A stretch of DNA of 64,000 nt from Saussurea involucrata (lineage: Eukaryota > Streptophyta > Magnoliopsida > Asterales > Asteraceae): the NCBI GenBank assembly GCA_033807775.1, contig CM066320.1, forward strand, positions 181,942,784-182,006,783. The letters run 5' to 3'. The translations under genes were made by a program, and so were the position numbers. This document shows positions 1 through 11,064 of the stretch, piece after piece; positions within the stretch are counted from its first letter, which is position 1; every line of letters begins with the position of its first letter. Under the pieces are notes generated by a model. The model made no database searches and was not told the origin of the DNA. It saw only the letters and a program-made list of their open reading frames with translations.

Positions 1-267
1 AAAAAAATTATTATAAACTCATGTTAATAAATCAATTTAATAATACTGACACATTAAAAACATCTTTTGGGGATATAATGGAAAAGCTAGACGTTGTCAA
101 AGTTCTTATAATCATTAGTGGTTGTACGGAGATTAATCGGTACGCATAAGTTAGTCCAGAAACTCACGATTATCCAAAAAATAATAATAATAAAACTGTT
201 TTGATAATTTTTGCTTGATGATGTATTGTCAATTTAATTGTTTTCATAAATGGATTTGTTGTTTTTA
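1..267. other. AT-rich spacer, nothing recognised
   Basis: AT-rich sequence with no ORF of interest and no repeat structure that I can delimit. Confidence 0.5.
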
Positions 268-543
268 GCGCATCTCCAATGGGTCACACTGTATCTTACA
301 TCAAATTTCAATAATAGTGTAAAAACTAGTGTAAATTTTGGTGTTAATAGTAAATCTTCTTCAATGGGTTAACATTAATATTTAAAAGTCATGTAAAAAG
401 TAGTGTATATCAATAGGTTATACCAAATATAGTATAATACTATTCATTATACCAAATTTAGTGTGGAAAATCGAGACCCTATTTGAGATGTAAATAGTGT
501 CATTTACATAGTGTAAGATTTAGTGACCCCTTTGAAGATGGTC
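268..543. mobile_element. Tourist/PIF-Harbinger-like MITE
   Basis: The left end GCGCATCTCCAATGGGTCAC and the right end (reverse complement GACCATCTTCAAAGGGGTCAC) are imperfect terminal inverted repeats of about 20 bp. They bound 276 bp of AT-rich non-coding DNA. TTA is present immediately outside both ends (265-267 and 544-546), matching the 3-bp duplication typical of PIF/Harbinger elements. CATCTCCAA-type termini are common in plant MITEs. The family call is inference. Confidence 0.6.
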
Positions 544-914
544 TTAGGATACATTTTGATCGAGGCATATCTCGATATAAACGTAAGAATTCAAATATGA
601 ATCATCGTAAAATAAATCTTGCATTCCTTTGGATATAAATTACCATTTTAATTGTATATTAAGGATAACATTTATTTTATTGTCATGTATATTAGGAGGA
701 ACAATAATCATTTAATTAATTGTAAAACACTGTTTACTCGATAATGTTAAATAATAAATAAAAGAAGGGCATAAATGGAAAAGGAAGATAGAATCAGAGG
801 ATTGTGTAAGAAAAGGCTGACACGGACGTTGACTCTTATTGTACGGAATGTCTTCGGAGTCAGAGAGATATGTTCCCAAGAGATATCTTTCTCTCTTTTT
901 ATATCGTTTTTTTA
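544..914. other. Spacer between MITE and MULE
   Basis: AT-rich DNA. No gene or repeat recognised. Confidence 0.45.
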
Positions 915-1218
915 GAGTAAATTACACCACAGGTCCATGTGGTTTGGCCAAAATTTGGATTTGGTCCCTCTTTTGTAAAACTTGCTTCCGTCGTCTCTAT
1001 GGTTGTCATTTTGTTTCACGTCGAGTCCCTGATGCTAACTCCGTTAAAATCCATCCCGTTAACTCGAGGGTAAATGGTCAATTTAGATGAGTCTTCACCG
1101 ATCACCTTCTCCAACCTCCTTCTCCGACCACCCCTCCCCCTCTTCACTACTAGATCTCTCAACCACCTCCATTTCTATGACCCTCTTTCTCTCTTTAACA
1201 CACCTACATTACACATAT

Positions 1219-1285
1219 ATATATATATATATATATACAAACACCTCCATTTCTATGACCCTCTTTCTCTCTTTAACACACCTAC

Positions 1286-1345
<60 letters not shown>

Positions 1346-1346
1346 C
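1219..1346. repeat. (TA)n and (AC)n microsatellites
   Basis: A (TA)n run near 1219-1240, then (AC)n from about 1291 passing into (AT)n to about 1346, all inside the non-autonomous MULE. Confidence 0.9.
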
Positions 1347-1615
1347 ACATATATACACACCTGCAACCCCCTCTCTCATATAGTCTTGAGATCATGTGAG
1401 ACCAAACTATTTTTGTGAGACCAAAAAATTAACATTAAACCTTCACAACAAAAGACTGTGAAGGTACTGTGATGGTAAACCTTCACAGTGTTTTTGCTGT
1501 GAAGGTTTGTTGTTTTTCTTACCTTCACAATGAATCACTGTGAAGGTTTAGTGTTAATTTCTTGGTTTCATGGTTTCACGAAAACAGGTTGGTCTCACGT
1601 GAACCCAACCCCTCC

Positions 1616-1618
<3 letters not shown>

Positions 1619-1652
<34 letters not shown>
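1619..1652. repeat. (TA)n microsatellite
   Basis: An uninterrupted TA repeat of about 34 bp in the middle of the 915-2172 element. Confidence 0.9.
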
Positions 1653-1654
<2 letters not shown>

Positions 1655-2592
1655 TGTTTCTTCTTCCTCAAACCCACCGAGTTCATCTCTCCCACAACTC
1701 CGATCATCGAGAAAAAACGTCCGACTAGTAACTACGATGACCGAGGGAAAAACGAGCAAAGCACATGGTATGTCTTTCATCTGTGTGTGTGTGTGTATGG
1801 GTCTGTGTGATCTGTATATATATATATGTGTGTGTTTATATATGCAAGTGAGGGAAAGATGGGACCATGGAGTACAAGCTAAAAAGGGGAGGTGGGAAAT
1901 TGGGTTTTCTATCCACATGGTGAAATGGGTGGGGGTGTAGTTCGTCGGAGAAGGTGGATGGCGGCGGTGTGGCCGGAGAAGGTGATCGGTGAAGACTCAG
2001 CTAAGTTGACCATTTTACCCCTGAGTTAACGGATGGATTTTAACGGAATTAGCGCCAGGGACCCGACGTGAAACAAAATGATAACCATAGGGACGGCGAA
2101 AGCAAGTTTTTCAAAAGAGGGATCAAATCCAGATTTTGACCAAACCACAGGGACCTATGGTGTAATTTACTCTTTTTTTATTATTATATTTTGAGTGAGT
2201 TGCATATTTGGTCCCTGTGGTTATATGATTTCTTTGAAAGAGGTACATAAACTTCAATATCTCAAAGAGTGGTCCCCGAGTTTTCAAATTTGCTCCAAAT
2301 GTAGGACCTGGTCACTAACCTCGTCTATTTGGTCCGTTAGTGCCAGTGGTATTTTCGTCCATCTATCTTTTCCCTCTCAAATTAACAAAACCACCTCATT
2401 AATTTAGGAAACTAGGTCGATTTGTATACCCACTGAATCTAACCAAACTCACTCTCACTCTCACTACTCTTTCAAACGGATAATCATCAACAACAACCCT
2501 CTTCAATGTCATCATCGTGGATACTAAGAACCGAGTTAGATGAAGATTAGACTCCTGCAGATGTTTATAGTAAGCAGTATGCTCTGTTTTGA

Positions 2593-4827
2593 GTGTTTAC
2601 TTCATGTATTACATACATGCATTTTGTAACCCGATTTTTCGTCTCTTTTGTCTTAGGTATTTACCCAACGTTGATAACAACAAAAATCAACCATGGAGGT
2701 TTGTTTACAAGTGCTCCTGGAATAAGATACATAAATGGTAAGGTTGATTTTGTTGATTTGATTAACACTGATAACCTTGCGGTTCATCGGTTCCATGATA
2801 TGATGAGAGCATTAAGTTACAAGGATGAGGTAATGTTTTACCATTACTTGATTCCATCCATTGACCTTGATATTGGGTTGCAAGGTTTAAGTAATGATGA
2901 TGATATATTAAACTTGTTAAAGTATGTCCCTATGGTCAGAGAGATTGAGGTTTACATAGAACATCACAAAACAAATGTTGAGAAAAAGATTGATTTGAAC
3001 CAAAGTTTTGATAATTTGCACTTTTCCTTTGATCCTTTCATTGGATTGGAATCTGATTTACCAGAAGTAGGACAAGGTCATGAGGTTCATTTGGGGCAGG
3101 GGGTTGATTTAAACCAAACACTTGACTTAAACAATGAAGTTGCCTTGAACAATGTGGTTGAAAGGAACAATGGCCTTGATGTCAACCATGTAGTTGACTT
3201 AAACAATGATGCATGCCAGGGAAGTGGGAACCATGGGGATATTGAGAGTCATGATAGCAATTGCTATGATTCATTTGATGAGTTTGATGCATTAGTAGAT
3301 GATTATGTGGATACAAAGGGAGACTGGATAGGAGTAGGTGGAGAAGAAAATGATAGCCAGAATGTACATGGTGATGTAGATCCTTTTGACCTTGACAACT
3401 TTGATTCTGAAGATGAAATTGATGTAGCTAGTCAATGCAAAAGAGATGGCCATAGAGAGAATAATGGGCAGGGTGTTGACTTTTACTTAGGACAATACTT
3501 TGGTAACAAAGACACAATCAAGGCTTTAATCAAACAACATGCAATTGAGACTAGGAGAGGCATAGTTGTGGTGAAAAATGATGGATCAAGACTCAGGGCA
3601 GTTTGCAGGGGTACATTGCCTCACTTAAAGGATGAATGTGGGCCTAGTGGGCCTGGAAAAGGCAGAAAGAGTAAATGAAGAAAGTCCAGTGGGCCCACTT
3701 GTCCATGGGTTTTATACCTCTCAACTTCTAAAAGGGAAGTAACTTGGAAAGTCAAAACCTACTTCTCCACTCACAAATGTTTCCAAACAAGAGAGGTAGG
3801 TATGACAACTGCAAGTTATCTGTCCAAGCATATCACAGAGCAATTGAAGCTAGATCCAAATATGCCTTTGAGATCAATCCAATCCCATTTGTCAGAGAAG
3901 TTTGAAATTCTGGTATCACTTTCCAAATCAATGAGGGTAAAACAGTTAGCCAACAAGAGGATTTGAAGGGACTATGAATTACAGTATAGTCAGTTGATGG
4001 ATTACATGTCTGAGGTGAAAAGGTGCAACTCAGATACCACTATTAAGTTGGAAGTTGAGGTAGAAGGTAACCTTGAGAGTGATAGGAGAAAATTCAAAAG
4101 GGTTTACATTTGTTTGGGACCTTTGAAAAGGGGGTTTAGAACTGGTAACATGGACTTGTTGGGATTAGATGGGACATTTATGAAGGAGCCTTTTCCTGGA
4201 AAAGTATTGACAGCAGTAGGTATTGACCCCAACCATGGCATCTACCCAGTGGCTTATGCAGTGGTAGAGTCTGAGTCAACAAGTTCATGGCAGTGGTTCT
4301 TAGAGTACCTTGAAGATGACCTTGGTCTTGAAACCAATTCCAACTTCACTTTCATCAGTGATAGGCAAAAGGTATGATTTGTCTTAACTACTTAATTTAT
4401 GTCTTAATTACTTAATTTATGTCTTAATTGCCATATTCTGTCTTAATTGCATATATCTATCTTAATTAACATATAGGGACTTAATTTGCATATTCTGTCT
4501 TTATTTGCATATAGGGACTTAATTTGCATACAGGGACTTAATTTGCATATTTTTGTCTTATTTAGCATAGACTGTCTTAATTGGAAATATTGTGCTTAAT
4601 TGTTGTCTTAATTTTCATATAGGGCATTCTTCGAGTAATTCAAAGGTTGTTTCCTTCTGCTGAACATAGATACTGTCTTAGGCACATACAGGAGAATATG
4701 AAGCTTCATTGGAAAGGTAAGGCATACAAGGATCATTTGTGGCAGTGTGCAACAGCTCCTACTGTCCCCCAATTTAGAACAACAATGGAGAACTTGAAAG
4801 CATTCAATAAGGATTGTTATGCATGGT
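2593..4827 (+). pseudogene. MURA-type transposase, 5' portion (exons plus intron)
   Basis: This is the N-terminal and catalytic part of a Mutator transposase, which cuts and inserts DNA at the TIRs. The start is uncertain; the recognisable region begins near 2670 (KINHGGLFTSAPGIRYINGK) and may follow an acceptor ending TCTTAG near 2656. A spacer rich in Asp and Asn leads to the MuDR DNA-binding region (FYLGQYFGNKDTIKALI, about 3480-3640) and the DDE-type MULE domain (LGLDGTFMKEPFPGKVLTAVG, about 4155-4370). An intron at 4372-4622 (GTATGA...ATAG) joins cleanly to the segment with a CLRHIQENMK motif. Two in-frame TGA codons (3676-3678, 3964-3966) both fit CGA-to-TGA changes. Coding stops at 4827, where the Tat-like LTR begins. 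Continuations lie at 12019 and 19609. Confidence 0.85.
4372..4622 (+). other. Transposase intron built of CTTAATT repeats
   Basis: Canonical GT...AG borders fall exactly between the codons for DRQK and GILRV. The intron consists largely of degenerate repeats of GTCTTAATTGCATAT and GGGACTTAATTTGCATA. Confidence 0.7.
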
Positions 4828-5697
4828 TGCGACGAGGATAAAAATAAAGAAACAAGGGATTTGATGATGCAGGAAAAACCTCAATCGAGGAAAAAACCTA
4901 CGGACGACAAGAGGTGTCGTCGCTGCATTATGGTCGCCAATCAGGGGCGATGTCCTTGGATACTGGTGTCGATCGTACAGAGATTACAATACAAATGAAG
5001 AAAATGCTTCGAAATGTAAAGTACAAGTGTTTGAACGTAAAAACAGGTGTTTGTCGTATGTGAGTACAAAGTGTAATCAACTGTTGGTCGAGGGTTGTTG
5101 TCCTGCGTCGAGAGCGATACTTGAGCTTTCCTTCGAGTGTTCTTGAGTTCGCTGTAAGGTTCTGGCTTTCAGTACTTGATCTCCAGAGTTTGAATGTTCT
5201 TTGCTATGAGTTTGGATGATTTTCTCTACTGTTTGGTGATGTTCGCTGATGTATATCAGATGTTAACTGATGTCCCTTGAAATGAGGCTTTAGCTTGACT
5301 TTTATAGTCTTTAGGCCATTAATTAGCTCCATTAATGATTTGATCAACGGCTACAACGGCTGGAAACGGTCGCCGGAGTGATTATCCATAATGTTCTTCG
5401 TCCGTTACGGCTGCTTGCTGTTAATGGCTTTGACTCCTGCATTAAATACTTAACAAACGTAACAGTCAAGGTTAACGTTAGCTTTGGTCGAAGGTGCAAT
5501 GATCTTACGCGATGGTCGTACGGGACGGGCAATGCTATGGTCGAGCGTCATGGGAGACGTACGACTTACCTTTTACGGGAGACGACGGATGTTTTCTGGG
5601 TTCTTGTTGAGACCTTATCTTAATACAAGATTTGGGTTATAGCGTGCGTCTTACCTGCTCTGGTCGTGGTCGTACGATGTGATTTTTTGCCCAAACA
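4828..5697 (-). repeat. 3' LTR (sense) of Tat-like copy 1, outer end truncated
   Basis: It matches 11149-12018 closely (for example the shared GGTCGTACGA...TTTTTTGCCCAAACA end) but lacks the counterpart of 11065-11148. It contains GATGTATATCAGATGTTAACT and a TTTTATAGTCTTTAGG segment shared with the other LTR. Confidence 0.85.
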
Positions 5698-6154
5698 GTT
5701 TCCCCCAAAATTTGAAAATTGAATGTCAAATTTAAGTTTTAAATTTTGCTTGTCGAACGCTTAGGCTCGTGACCTGGGTTGAGGGACTTACCTAGTTGTC
5801 GTGGAACTAGACTAGTCCGCTTCTAACTGAACGAGAAGTCGAAAGAGGAACGAGGTCGTGACGTCATGCTGACGTACAATGATGCTTACCAGCTGTCGAG
5901 GACAGGTGTCGAAGATCCGGGCGGATATACGAAAAGACACGGACGCGGGGAAATCATTCAGGGATTCGACTTGATGTGATCGTTTGTATAAATAAAGATC
6001 ACGACGGATCTTTTCTTGCTATACTTTTGAAGTGTTTATTTTTGGGAAGGGATTTTGTCTTGATTCCTTACCAATTTTCATTCGAATCTTTGTAAATCTT
6101 CAACCCGCAGTTGAGAGCGTTTATATAAGACCTTGTTCTGTCCTCTGATTCACA

Positions 6155-7781
6155 ATGTCGACGGAGCCTACTAGTCTTATCATGAATCACGTAGACTTAG
6201 ATGCTTTTAGGAGTTTAGTAAAATTCCTGCAAATGTAGAGTTGCGGTGTCCGGGGATTGTTCGTTCTAAGGATTGCCCTGAGGGATATCTCGTTTTGTAC
6301 GAGTATCCTTTTAAGATAGGGTTTCAATGGCCGTTTTCTGGTTTAGCCAAGTCATTCATGCAGGATTTCGATGTGTCGCCGGGACAATTGATGCCCCAAC
6401 TTTGGCGAGTTTTGCTGGTTATTGAGCGAGCGTCCGCGAAATGGGAGTCTCCTATGATCATGAATGATTTCTTGGCGGCGTACCAAGTTAAAAAGGATAA
6501 GAACTGGCGTTATAGTCCTTATTCTAAGTTCAAGGGTGATCATGCCTTGGTTTTGGGAACTGGCGTCAATGATCGTGGGTGGAAGTCGAGGTATGTATTT
6601 GTTCTTACCGAGTCATTGGATTCCAGCAGCAATTGGATGCGGTCATACTGGAATAAGACAGGTATGCTTCGTTTGTTTCTGAGTTTTATTTATCTTTATG
6701 ACTTTTACTTATCATTTTCCCCTTGTCGCCTTCAGAGATTCAGCTTGACGAAGTGAAACCGACTGTGGATTCCCAGGCTAAGATCAACAAGTTCTTGAGT
6801 CTTAGTGTTGATGACCGATCTTTTGTTTCGTGGCAATCGGCGGTCGAGGATGAGGATGAGGACGTGATAGAAGAAGGAGATGAGGACGTGCAGGAAGAGG
6901 CGACTAGTAAGTGTACCATAGTTTATTTTATTTCGTTTACTCTATCTGTCTGACGCTTCATGTATTTCCTGATCAGTGCCGACCGAGAGGAAATCGGTCT
7001 CTAGGGCGAGAGGAAAGCAGGTTATGTGTGCCCTTCGGGGTGAAAATGTTTCGACAGCTGGGTCGAGCGAGAAGAGAACCAAGAGGACCGTCTTGAGGGA
7101 ACCGTCGTCGAGGGTTGATAACTCACCGGGAGTTGTTCTACCTAAGAAGGCGAGGGCGTCATCTAGCCTTCCTGGCGTGATGGACGCGACACCAGCAAGT
7201 TCTGCGCTTCCGGCGACAGTGACGAAACCGGTGTCTCAAGTGTCGATCCCAATATCTGCCGACAGGGGCGAGGGATCGTCGGCTGAAGTTATGACGGTCA
7301 ATTTTACATTGCCGTCTGACTTTATGGAGGATGGTGTCCTAGACGGGACGGTGTCGTTCCCTCATCTGGGGAAGTATTTGTTTTCGTGGAGTTCCGGCCG
7401 GAGAGATTGGATCTCAAGTTGCCAGTCTGGCATTCACGGTAAGTGTCAATCTTTCATGACTTGTCTCGTTCGTTTAGTCGTCTAATATTTTCTTGTGTTA
7501 TTTTTCAGACGTTCCAGTCGTCTTTGGCATTACACGCTGGGATGTCGAAAGTTGAAGGGCTGATGGCGTCTGCCCTTGAAAGAGAAGCTGCGGCGTTGGA
7601 GAGAGAGAAGGCGGCTTTAGATAGGGAGAAGTTTGCTTTGGCGCGTGCTGACGAGCTAGCCATCCAGCTTTTCGATGCTCAATATGAACTGTAGGAGATT
7701 CGTGCGGGAGGAGTGGCAGATGAAGGCCCTCAGGTCGGGACTTCGAGCAGGGATACGACCGATGTTCCCCCTGTCGTCTAG
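6155..7781 (+). pseudogene. Antisense gene of Tat-like element (gypsy-type 'Transposase_28'-like), copy 1
   Basis: A four-exon gene opposite to gag. The ATG at 6155 (MSTEPTS) matches copy 2 at 59047. Exons are 6155-6661, 6736-6906, 6977-7438 and 7509-7781, with GT-AG introns at the same places in both copies. Exon 1 encodes the conserved block with CPEGYLVLYEYPFKIGFQWP and NDRGWKSRYVF, which resembles the family annotated as 'putative gypsy type transposon' (recognised from memory). Exon 2 is acidic, exon 3 basic and Ser-rich, and exon 4 a coiled coil of EREAAALEREKAAL type. TATA-like boxes lie at 5987 (TATAAATAA) and 6121 (TTATATAAG), suggesting its own promoter. In-frame TAG codons at 6236-6238 and about 7692 break it. 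Its biochemical role is not known to me. Confidence 0.65.
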
Positions 7782-8586
7782 AATTTTTTCTTTCCTTGTT
7801 GTTTTTGCCACTTGACCTATCGGGGGTTGAGTATGTATATGATGGTTTACTCAACGAATATATCTTTTGCTTTGAATCTTATGCTTTATTCAAATCATAT
7901 TGATTATGAAGTCGAACCTAAAATACATATGAAATCATGCGACTAAGGTACTTATTGTAATACGATGACAAGAACGTAAAACAAATATAAAAACACGCGA
8001 TTAAAGCATCCATTCAGGGTATGAAAGCTAAGAAACTTTAAGATAAGTTGTTTTAGGCTTTGTGATTGTACGACGAGATCGTACGATGAATTTGTATCGT
8101 ATGTCCCTGTGGAGGGATGAGGAGAAAATCCTGATCGTTTATGTCGTTCGACCTTGCGATATTAAAGTCATATAGTAGACTTAATGACTACTGTCGTGCG
8201 AATCTGCGATAATCTGTCGTGCGATTCTGAGATAATCTGTCGTGCGATTATGCGATAAAACGATGTCGGGGGGTTGGTCGTTGGCTAGCCAACGACCCTC
8301 CGATGCTTAAGTCAGTAAACGTTTTGTGAGAAAAAATCGTATGAGAAAGAGTTAGAGAACGTACCATTTCAGACTCTCTCTATTTGCCCCCTGTCATTTA
8401 TTACCGTATCCTTTTTGGGAGGAAAAGATAGGTTTTAAATGACAGAATGACACAGAGAAATATTGTCCTGTGGTCGACTATGTTGTCGTGCGACGAGGCA
8501 CCATAGTAGATTTATCCCTGTGGAAAAGATATTAATTTAGGGATAGAAGAACGAACCTGTCGAGAGCTTGATCTTGCGACTTCAGT
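7782..8586. other. Non-coding interval between antisense gene and protease
   Basis: This is where pol would be expected in a Tat element. It instead holds short repeats of GTCGTGCGATTCTGCGATAA (about 8195-8260) and a purine-rich stretch. The same interval recurs in copy 2 (61170-61832), so pol was lost before these copies spread. Confidence 0.55.
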
Positions 8587-11016
8587 TTATTTTCTCGGCT
8601 TCAAGGTAGACTTGTAGCATTCACGAGCGACTTTTGGCTCACTCTTGATCTCCTGGATTCCCCATGGCGTCGGGAATTTCAACATTTGATGATACGTCGA
8701 AGGAACAACTTTCATATCATGGATCCATGGTCGACCTAAGATGATGTTATAGGCCGACGCACAGTCGATGACGCTGAACTTGGTTTGCTTGTTGACTCCT
8801 CCGGCGTAGACGAGCAAGATTATCTCTCCAAAGGTGCTCGTCGCTTCTCCTTTGAAACCGACCAAAGTTGTCGAACGTCGGGTGATTTCTGAGCGATCAA
8901 TTCCCATGGCTTTGATAGTGTTGAGAAAAATGACGTTTGCTGAACTGCCCCCGTCTACCAATACTCGACGCGTCAAACAGTTACCGACCGTGAGTTGAAT
9001 GATCAACCCGTCGTGATGCTTTAGGTACGAGTCGCCGAGGTCGACTTGGTTGAACACAATCTTCATGGCTTCTAGCTCCAAATCTCCCGTGGGTCTGAAC
9101 GAGCGAGGAATAGGCCGATCATCGGGTGCCTGACTGGCATGACGCTTGGCCGTGGAATACGTCAGACCACACACATCTGAACCACCGGTGATGCAATTGA
9201 CGACCTTCGTATGCTCGGGGGTCGTCGTTCGATGTCCGTTAGCTGAAATAGCGACATCGTCGATGATATCTTTGAGATTTCCTTTCGGAAAATGATATGC
9301 TAGTTCCTTCTTCAGTGCGATACAGTCGTCTGTCGCATTACCATGATCGGCATGGGAGTCGCACCACTTTGATTTATCTTTCTTAGCATCGTCCAGGTCG
9401 GACTTCTTTGGCCATCAAATGGTAGCTTGAGCGGTCTTCAGAGCTTCGACTAAGTCCTTTGCAGATCCTTTGAATCTGTAAGAGGATATCTTGGGGTACT
9501 GAGTGAACTTAGTCGCGGTCTTGGCCTCTGCTTTTGTCTTGAAACGAACATTTGAAATTTGGCGCGCTGGCTCTATTCTGGAAACAGCCTTTGTCTTGAA
9601 CTCTGGCTTTCTGACGCCTAACGACTTCTTGTCGTCAGTGTGCTTGCGACGAAAGGCGGCATCATCCTCGACCCTCATATATGCTAAGGTTCGAGCTCGG
9701 ACGTCTTCGAAAGTCTCTGGGGGATACTTGGTCAGATCGATATATAGACCTGAACTATCGTCTAGACCACACTTATAGGCTTCGATCGCCGTTTTCACGT
9801 CACAATTGCGGATACTGATCATTTCGGCATTGAATCTATTAAAATAACTTCGAATAGACTCATTGGTCTTCTGCACGACATAATACATATCACTAGTCTG
9901 CTTTTCCATCTTGCGACTGCTGGCGAATTGCCGGGAGAATTGGTTGACCAATTCGGCGAACGACCCGATAGATTTGAGTTTGAGATTGATCAACCACTGG
10001 AGAGCTGGACCAGTGAGAGTCGCCCCGAAACTCTTGCACATGCATACTTCCTGGTACATGTGTGGAATCGAGATTGTCCACATGAGCTGCTTATACTGCG
10101 CGACATGCTCGGTTGGATCGGTCACACCCGAATACTTGGGGGTGAAGGCAGGAATGTTATACTTCTTTGGGACCTCGACGGTGGCGATCTCGTCGATGAA
10201 GGGCGACGACTGATACCCCGAGCGAGGTTCGACGTCGACAGGCACGGCTGCCCCAGGCAACTTGGCGAGCAAGGACAGGACACACTCATTTTGGTCTTCT
10301 AACATCTTCAAACGTTGGGCGACGGGATCGTTAAGATCAGGATTTGCCCCTGTCGAGGGATTGGTCCCTGGACTAGTGCCATTACCATGTGATGAACCAT
10401 TGGTGTCCCCGTTGAACGGGACAAAATATGGTTGCGACCCATAGTGGAGTTGCTGCGGTCCATTCTGAAACGATTGCGATCCTTGCTGGAAAGGCTGCGA
10501 TCCACCGTAGAGTGGCTGAGATCCACCTTGAGGTCCATTCTGAAATGGCTGCTGAAATGGTTGCGACCCCTGCTGGAAAGGCTGCGACCCTTGTAATGGC
10601 TGAGACCCATTATTCACGGGTGGTGGCCTTATGTGCTGAGGAGGAACTGTCCCAAACTGAGGATTTGGGTTGAACGGCTCTGGCTGTTGATTCTGCATGA
10701 ACGGGCCTGGATGCTGATTCTGCGCAGATGAACCTGGATTCGGGACAAATGGTCTAGGGTCATTCTGGTCGAACGATCTTGGAATTGGGTTCTGCACGAA
10801 CGGCCTAGGACCATTTTGAGGCCCAAGAGGATTTCTTAACCGCGCGATCTCCTCAGCTGCTCTGCGATTCTGCTCTGCCATTGCATTGAGCTGATTCCTG
10901 GCGACTTCGAGCTCCTGATACATCTGAGCAACAGCTTGCTGCGGATTTCCAGGGGCTGCCATTGTTCCTGCAATAGAGAGCAGAAAAAACTCCAAGAAAC
11001 TGTTAGTAGGGTGCAC
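8587..11016 (-). pseudogene. Gag-protease of Tat-like element, copy 1
   Basis: One reading frame of 810 codons broken by a single TGA (9415-9417). The likely start is the internal ATG at 10962 (MAAPGNPQQAV), which copy 2 shares. The order is a short coiled coil, a long tract rich in Gln, Pro, Asn and Phe (NGPRPF / GSQPFQ repeats, about residues 60-230), a Retrotrans_gag domain (about 290-430, ALQWLINLKLKSIGSF), a zinc-knuckle-like motif just after the stop, and an aspartic protease with VDGGSSANVIF. Copy 2 has CGA (Arg) at the TGA site, so a CpG transition explains the break. The knuckle reads CDSHADHGNATDDC here and CDFHADHGHTTDDC in copy 2: a ligand His has become Asn. Confidence 0.85.
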
Positions 11017-11035
11017 GTTCGTCGAGGATTTTCTC

Positions 11036-11064
11036 TAGATGAGGTCCCACGAATGGCGCCAAAC
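11036..11064 (-). promoter_or_regulatory. Primer-binding site, Tat-like copy 1
   Basis: On the sense (minus) strand GTTTGGCGCCATTCGTGGGA directly follows the LTR end. TGGCGCC-type sites are typical of Athila/Tat gypsy elements and pair with a tRNA 3' end other than initiator Met. Confidence 0.6.

Larger units (their letters stand above)
915..2172. mobile_element. Non-autonomous Mutator-like element with long TIRs
   Basis: About 200 bp at 915-1110 (GAGTAAATTACACCACAGGT...) recurs inverted at about 1960-2172. The directly repeated 8-mer TTTTTTTA flanks the element (907-914 and 2173-2180). Long TIRs and an 8-9 bp TSD are Mutator-superfamily hallmarks. The interior has no transposase. It holds (TA)n and (AC)n microsatellites, two copies of a CACCTCCATTTCTATGACCC segment (about 1168 and 1242) and a CCTTCACA palindrome cluster near 1440-1550. 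ORFs here are microsatellite read-through. Confidence 0.75.

Noticed and set aside
1074..1940. Overlapping ORFs on both strands
   Set aside because: They read through (TA)n and (AC)n microsatellites and MULE arms; low complexity and no domains.
7498..7854. Minus-strand 118-residue ORF over exon 4 of the antisense gene
   Set aside because: It is the complement of the coiled-coil exon and is not conserved as an ORF in copy 2.
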